The position numbers and the translations under genes were made by a program. The notes under the pieces were generated by a model. That model was not told the DNA's origin. It saw only the letters and a list, made by a program, of their open reading frames with translations, and made no database searches. 64,000 nt of DNA from Arbacia lixula (lineage: Eukaryota > Echinodermata > Echinoidea > Arbacioida > Arbaciidae). The stretch covers positions 7,030,679-7,094,678 of the forward strand of contig OZ022588.1 in the NCBI GenBank assembly GCA_963669155.1, given 5' to 3'. This document shows positions 59,001-64,000 of this stretch, one piece after another (within the stretch, counting starts at the first letter, position 1; every line of letters starts with the position of its first letter).

Positions 59001-62000
59001 TGAATATCAAATGTACATGAACAGATATAAAGACAGATGCTGCATCACTGTGCATAGAGAGAGAGAGAGAGAGAGAGAGAGTATATGCACAAAGATTGGT
59101 GAAAACAAACAGCTACAATGTTCATAGGAGGTAGATACATTGTGTTGTCAGTAATGTAATTCTGATTAATGCATGCCTTATATATAGAGCACACAATGAA
59201 CATTGCAAATAGTCAACATAAGTGCAATAATTTACTTATCAAATTTATACAAGATTTATTTTTCTCATTCATTAAAAACATTTCACTGCATACATGTATA
59301 TGTTAACTATACTCTGGCATGCATATCTGGTTATATAATATGTACTTTAATGTAAATATATGTTCATATTTATATTTATATATTTATAATGGCATCTCTT
59401 TAGTTTCAGTTGCAACCTTTTGCTACTTTATCACTCTCACATCAAAATAAACATATTGCACAAACATATTGCCAAAAATCTAGAATAAGAAATAAAAAGA
59501 TAAATAGAGCGCTTGCAACTATCCACTAAGGTAAATATATGGCTTATCCAGTGTCATGGGGACTTGAAAAAAATCTATATTCATTATGGAAACAGTGATA
59601 ATTGCACATTGTGTGACCATGCTCTGCACACAAATGAAGGGCATTATCATTCGATAGAAAAAAACATCCTTACTATCTTAAAAATTAATGGTAAGGACTT
59701 AAGTGTCTTTTACTGTTAACTACAGACATACATAAATACAAAACACATTAATACTAGCTATTTCAACAGAAAACTACACCTTGGAACTATTTAGTATTTC
59801 CCAATATAGGCAATTAATAAAAAAAAAAGTTAAGCAATATTAGACTATAAAAAAAATGACAATTAGCATTGTAAGCATAGATATATTTTAGTTCTGTCAT
59901 ATTCATATCTCTTTGCTATTGTGATGATAGCAGAAGTATGAGAAACATTTCCAATGAGCTGTTCACATCGAGAATACAACTGATCAAATTAAGTTTATTT
60001 CCTCTTAACAAATTCGTGCAGTGGTCAATTTCCATATTTTTGCAAATTTCTCTGCAGTAGGTTTATTTGGATTTCCAACATGCTTTCTAAGTACACATTT
60101 ATTTAATACAAACAAACTAAATAAAGTTTAAAAAAAAGAGAAATATCTGCATTATAAATGGTTTTGATACTTTAGAAAGTTGAAAAAACATTGTTATCAT
60201 GTGTCCAATCATTTGCATATTTAACATTATCCTACCAATACATGTAAGCGCCATTAAAGGCATGATCGCTCTGTTATCTTAAAAAAAATAACATATAGGT
60301 TAAGAATAAAATATATATAAAGAAAGCAGTTTGCATCTACATACATGTAGAGAAGATTTCTTTGTACAGCAGTTTGCAGATATTCATTTTATCATCATTT
60401 TGTTTGCTAAAAGCCCATCTCCAGACAATGATGATGATAATGATGATGATATCTAAAAAGTGTCCATTACATTCAAACATTTGAATTTCTGCAGCCTTAA
60501 AAGAAAATAAACAAATTTGTACAACTACGACACAGAAAAACCCTTTCAGCCACATGCACCAAGTTTTTCTTGCAACTATCACAAAAGCAGAACGTAAGAT
60601 ATTCTTGTCCTAAAGATATGAAGGAATCATACAAACACTGCACAAAAATACATAAAACTGCAACCAGAAAAGGTGGGATATATAGGTGTAATGCAAACAA
60701 GATATCTAAGCACAACAACATTATTTCAATATCTACTTCCTCAGTTCACAAAAACAATATAAACACAGTATATGCTATCAAACACAGCTTCTAATTGTGA
60801 CAGAGTATAGAACTACATGTACATGAATGTACACTCTGTGAGTGAAATGTGCCAAGTCATGAAACTCAATGTGCATTACAAAAAGGCACTGTGATATACT
60901 GCCCTACTCTGACAAAAGGACGCAAGTGACATATCACTCAAACCTGGGTAATTGGTACTCTTAGATTGTACCCAGCATTCCCTACATACAGGCAAAATCT
61001 AGACAAGAAATATTCATCTTGCTACGAGATATTCAATCTGACATGATGTGGTGTTGCACTGATGTCAATGCAAGTGACAGACACATTTTGCTAATTTACA
61101 AGAAAAGTCTCTTTTGTTACATTGTAGTTGCTTCCTTTTGTCAGATTAGGGCAGTATAGAGAAAGACAGAATGGTAGAGGTGTATAACCCTCAATGGAGA
61201 ATGGAATGAAAGATATACACATGGGAGAGGGGAGAAAAACTGGAGACTAATTAGGAGTAAATACAAACAAAGCATGGAAATTTATCCACCAGGGAAAGCA
61301 AAGGATGGTCCTGATTTAGAATCAGGATTCATATATATAATACAACCTTTATCAAAATAGTATTTTTTTGTTTGTTCATTTACAGCGCATGATAGTGGTA
61401 TCAAACCACCAAAACTTTTTCAGTATGGATCCCGGCAGATGAAATAAGAGCCCCATGACCTATAACCTTGGACCATTCTGCACAGCGTTTTGCACTACAT
61501 CTCCATGTCACACGGTGATGCATCATTGAATTTGTATCACATAAGACTATCCACTGAGGAGGATTTAACGTCCCACATTCTTGTTTTTGCATTGTCTTTC
61601 CATACATATCAAAGTGCTTCCATTTAGGGAAACAATGAAGTGAATCAAACTACAAAATTATGCCAGAATGAATTCATCTGTCTTCATACAAAATGTATGC
61701 AAACCCAATTTCTGCACATACACGACATTTCTGATCATTGCAAATATGATAATTTCATGTTTTTTTTTAAACAAACTGCAGCAGCAGATAGAAACAGACA
61801 AAGGTTAAAAAGGTGCAGAGGTTAAAGGGTCATTAAGGTTATAGGTCACTCAATTGGGGGTCATCCGAGTTGATATAATCCATGTTGTCCTCTTGTCACC
61901 ATCTCGCACAAAATAGTCTCTTGCTGTTGCAGTCACAACAACGCAGGCATCATCACATCACAGTGTTACAATAACGACCATGAAGGTAATCAAAGTCACA

Positions 62001-63048
62001 GTCAAAGATTGGTGTGATGGAGTATTGGGGTCAAAGGTCACGACCTACTTGCCGACCTTTGCCACGCTCACCTTGATGGTGTTCATGATGATGTTGAGGA
62101 TCTCTGCGCCCTTGTAGCTCTCGTTGGTCTCGATCTCTCCTCGCAGGGAGTGGTAGACATTGTTCATCACCTTCTTCACCTGGAAGCACGGGAGCAATCC
62201 AAAAAGAATACGTACATTCAAAGGGTGTGTTCATATCACCTATTTTCTAGCCAAAATTCAGCGTTTGAAAACGTGATTCAGGCTAATGTTTGTGGTTGAT
62301 AAACGCAACTGCATTTTTGTACATGATTAGCCTCGCTGTTTTGTAACACAGCAAAATGTGCGTTTAGAACACCTATAAGACAGATTCACTTATCTGAGAG
62401 TTGATGAACGCGGCATCAGAGAATATCGTATTGTAGCATGTTTCAAAATGTGTATAGATGAGTTTAGAAACACTCAATTATAACTTTAGAAAGTTGCTAA
62501 AAGCACACTCTAACTCATCCCCATATTAATCCAAACATCTTGATCTACCTAGCTGCTCTATACCTAGGATTCTTGTGACTAGAGTAATAATGAAGGGTCC
62601 TCATGAAAAGCAGTTACCCTGGGTAATTAAGACCATGGCCCTGGTGCATAAAACTTACCATTGATGGTAACTTTGCTACCAATGTCATCTTCCATGGAAA
62701 CCTTTAATTTGATTGGCTGTTGGGCGATGCTACCATGGTAGTTACCATTGATGGCAAAGTTACCATAAATGGTTAGCTTTATGCAATGGGGCCCAGATCA
62801 ATATTACCCTTATGTTACAGCCTTGCATCTAACCTATCAAAACTACCCAATATTTTTTTATCTTTTAAAAAAAGCTGTGACTTATACAGCTGTTTGGGAC
62901 AAGAACTCCTTCTGACCTCGTCAACGATGTTTGTCTGAGGGATGGTAGCAGACGATGCAGCCGCCTCGGCCTTCTCCTGAATCAGCTCCTTGATACGCGT
63001 CTCATACCGCTCCTTCATGCTGACTGCGCTGGAGTGAAGACTCTCATA
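50027..63048 (-). CDS. FKBP15: FKBP15 (WAFL), C-terminal part; 5' exons beyond the window
   Basis: FKBP15/WAFL is an early-endosome and actin-associated protein with a WH1-like domain, an FKBP domain, a long coiled coil and an acidic disordered tail. Only the tail end is here. Exons 5' to 3': 62917-63048, 62072-62179, 55673-55802, 54188-54832, 52961-53196, 52020-52258, 50941-51070, 50027-50098; all phases agree, about 563 residues. Diagnostic matches to human: IVDEVKKVMNNVYHSLRGEI (human IVDEVKKVMNGVFQSLRGEF), NESYKGAEILNIIMNTIK (human EESYNGRTILGTIMNTIK), and the C-terminus PPPLFGDDNDDDLDWFS (human PLFGDDDDDDDIDWLG). The gene converges on the torsin gene. Confidence 0.93.
50941..51070 (-). 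CDS. FKBP15: FKBP15 exon with IFGDDDDDDNLF motif
   Basis: (S)SGIFGDDDDDDNLFSIPV, TKKKVEKKKPTPAKTTAKK, TVEEDD. Two AG acceptors three bases apart (CCTGTAG and GTAG, a NAGNAG-type site) allow one Ser more or less. Donor GTAAGT. Confidence 0.9.
52020..52258 (-). CDS. FKBP15: FKBP15 exon with DPF motif and Glu run
   Basis: DDDEPDPFSPQDPPEDVEEE, a run of about 14 Glu, then PELPPELPPEDDEDFSKKSK. DPF is the class of motif bound by AP-2 alpha and related endocytic adaptors. Acceptor TTGCAAG, donor GTAAAG. Confidence 0.87.
52961..53196 (-). CDS. FKBP15: FKBP15 exon, Pro/Glu-rich
   Basis: ADVPVIHVEGPPELPPEPPQ, then PAHDHDEEEVQEEQRGG and DLPDGLDMGGNQEEEEE. Acceptor CCCTCAG, donor GTGAGA; phases agree. 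Confidence 0.86.
54188..54832 (-). CDS. FKBP15: FKBP15 exon, long acidic tail
   Basis: 215 codons: EEEVAVKTPPKKSAPKVEAA, VVKESIQRVEEQVVESVRQ, long Glu/Lys runs, DVDDEDDEDSQKDSKKDED, DDFWSAEEEDDE. Disordered, low complexity. Acceptor TTTTACAG, donor GTAACA. Confidence 0.88.
55369..55602. mobile_element. MITE family B, internally deleted copy
   Basis: AAAGGGAATATACTATACTG at the left and CCCAGTACAGTATATTCGC at the right; most of the right arm is missing. FKBP15 intron. Confidence 0.8.
55673..55802 (-). CDS. FKBP15: FKBP15 exon, acidic (ETMIKVVKSAAKKAENED)
   Basis: Continues from MNTIK as ETMIKVVKS (human MVTLQLLNQ), then a Glu/Asp run like human SSSEEEEEKAEE. Acceptor TCAACAG, phase-1 donor GTACAC. 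A 6.3-kb intron precedes it. Confidence 0.88.
56181..56553. mobile_element. MITE family B, full fold-back copy
   Basis: Left TAAAGGGCATATACTGTACT, GGGAAGAC; right GTCTTCCC, AGTACAGTATATTCCCTTTA. The arms pair along about 165 bases each (CCTTCAAAAGGT.ATC, GTCTTAAAT, GCCCTCAAATGATC). TA at both ends. No ORF. Confidence 0.9.
56554..57796 (-). other. FKBP15 intron, no feature seen
   Basis: Part of the 6.3-kb intron; AT-rich with no array or hairpin noticed. Confidence 0.6.
57797..58025. repeat. About 78-bp tandem repeat, three units
   Basis: Unit CAGGCCTTGAAAACCCTATT, GGCTTACTTCACATC..CAAGCCAATGGTAATGAGAGAGTTAA-type; each unit holds TTGGCT/AGCCAA arms. A dispersed copy lies at 8,580-8,665. Confidence 0.85.
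58840..59085. repeat. GATA/GATACATGTA and (GA)n microsatellites
   Basis: GTAGATAGAT-type units at about 58,855-58,990, then about 14 GA dinucleotides at 59,058-59,081, in the FKBP15 intron. Confidence 0.85.
59086..62071 (-). other. FKBP15 intron, no exon seen
   Basis: AT-rich. A GATGATGATAATGATGATGA stretch lies at about 60,429-60,450. The part next to exon 62072-62179 could be 3' UTR of an intron-retained short isoform. Confidence 0.5.
62072..62179 (-). CDS. FKBP15: FKBP15 exon (SLRGEIETNESYKG)
   Basis: The most conserved piece in the window for this gene: VKKVMNNVYHSLRGEIE, NESYKGAEILNIIMNTIK. 36 codons in phase 0, donor GTGAGC. Reading through the donor gives VSVAKVGK and a stop, so intron retention would give a protein without the acidic tail. 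Confidence 0.96.
62637..62795. mobile_element. MITE family A, full copy
   Basis: GGCCCTGGTGCATAAAACTT, ACCATTGATGGTAACTTTG and CAAAGTTACCATAAATGG, TTAGCTTTATGCAATGGGG form terminal inverted repeats of about 40 bases around a short core (GATTGGCTGTTGGGC). Confidence 0.85.
62917..63048 (-). CDS. FKBP15: FKBP15 exon, end of coiled coil
   Basis: YESLHSSAVSMKERYETRIK, then ELIQEKAEAAA..TNIVDE. Basic/acidic coiled coil. Acceptor TTACCAG, donor GTCAGA, 44 codons in phase 0. Confidence 0.93.
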
Positions 63049-64000
63049 CTGGTAAGAAAGAGATGTGAAAGAACTCCTTGATGATTACTGGCGGAGTGTA
63101 TGTACAGTAGGGAATGATAAGTAATATTTCTTTAAGGAGGTTGCTTTTTCAGGCTAGGGTCATGTAACTAATTGCATGGACTATACTCCATAAGGAGTTA
63201 GATATCTTTTTGCAAGGGGTGGTTTTGTTATTCGTGGGGGCTATAATTTTAGGTAACTTTTGTCCTAATGAGTTAACAGGCAGGAAGGATGGACGAAAAT
63301 ACTTTTGTTTTAATTCCAGCGCACCTTGCAACATTTTCCTTGGGATGTCAAAAATTCATTCTGACACCATGACTCTAAAGCATACCCTTAGAATAAAAAT
63401 GCTCACATCACTGTTACACATCAGCTACAGCTGGTAAGTCTCTGCACCACATATAAGGATAGACCATTCCATGATGCATTGTGCAGGTGAATTCAGATTT
63501 TCTTTGCAGTCATGCACTAAAGTACTAGTGTATGAGACTGGAAGCAGCTGACACAACTGCAAACAGAGATATCTGGATGTCCCTGTGTAGTGTATTATGG
63601 GCCCACTTTTCCCTACATGAAGTATGGAGAATTACTGCAATTTCAGATTGATTGTCACAACCACAGCAACATTTCACAATATCATCCCTCATCTCATTGG
63701 CTCCCTCTGTGTTAGTTACGATTGATGGTCGGCTATAAAACCAGCAGACACGGACGCAACAGAACACATCCAAAGTTTTGCTCTCAGAACTTCTCACCTT
63801 CATCGCTGTTTGATGAGTAGGAGTAACATTAAGCCTATTGGTACCAAGGTATGAAAACCCCATTGATTTGTTACACATGTGTGTGCCTATTGGACTGAGA
63901 GGGTTTATAATAATCTTTTCTCAAGTACACATAGAGCAATTTGACACTGAAATCTCAATGCGCTCTACAGAAAGAGGAGAGACTTGCAAGTCATACATAC
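63049..64000 (-). other. FKBP15 intron running out of the window
   Basis: No exon I can support. A donor-like site at about 63,797 follows TCAAACAGCGATGAAG, but the upstream sequence does not look like coiled coil. Confidence 0.5.

Noticed and set aside
63525..63878. 117-residue minus-strand ORF with a donor near 63,797 as a possible FKBP15 exon
   Set aside because: Sequence is not coiled-coil-like, no good acceptor in frame, and no match to FKBP15.

Overview
This is an animal (metazoan) nuclear genomic window, not a prokaryotic one. Short conserved exons with GT/AG boundaries sit in long AT-rich introns. It also has triplet and mono-nucleotide microsatellites, minisatellites, a tRNA-derived SINE and at least ten kinds of fold-back (MITE-like) elements. 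The gene content and repeat style suggest an invertebrate deuterostome (echinoderm most likely, cephalochordate possible); I cannot fix the species. I recognise three protein-coding genes, and no rRNA, functional tRNA or CRISPR array.

Region 1 (about 1-34,900, minus strand): CEP350, the large centrosomal/centriolar CAP-Gly protein. I placed 28 internal and terminal coding exons by homology and splice sites. All their phases agree and they give about 3,625 residues. Two further 5' exons are tentative. The last exon (3,755-5,989) carries the CAP-Gly domain and the conserved C-terminal domain. The introns hold several tandem arrays. The most notable, at 19,820-20,830, repeats the downstream exon's own splice acceptor and exon start about ten times.

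Region 2 (about 34,890-42,640, plus strand): after a CpG-rich, probably bidirectional promoter comes a five-coding-exon torsin AAA+ ATPase (ER/nuclear-envelope lumen; Walker A, Walker B, sensor 1 and the GCK sensor 2 all visible). The intron-exon junction of its last exon is present in three tandem copies, and its C-terminal tail runs into another tandem array.

Region 3 (42,640-50,000): repeat-rich intergenic DNA between convergent genes, with an eight-copy 75-bp array, a large fold-back, a roughly 178-bp tandem array and a 'TTTAGAACCAG' element family. From about 46,300 it is AT-rich DNA that may include FKBP15 3' UTR.

Region 4 (50,027-beyond 64,000, minus strand): the last eight coding exons of FKBP15 (WAFL), covering the end of the coiled coil, the conserved SLRGE segment, a long acidic tail and the C-terminal acidic LFGDD...DWF motif. 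The FKBP, WH1-like and most coiled-coil exons lie outside the window.

The genes do not form one pathway, but the neighbourhood is suggestive. In human, CEP350 and TOR3A lie at 1q25 (next to the torsin activators TOR1AIP1/2), and FKBP15, TOR1A/B and TOR2A lie on 9q32-q34, two arms of a known vertebrate paralogon. The window may therefore keep a pre-duplication linkage. I found no unknown enzyme system. The most novel signals are the repeated duplications of splice-acceptor/exon-start junctions in two neighbouring genes, an IQ motif in CEP350, a repeated YS(E/D)DF motif in CEP350, and paired acidic LF motifs in FKBP15.
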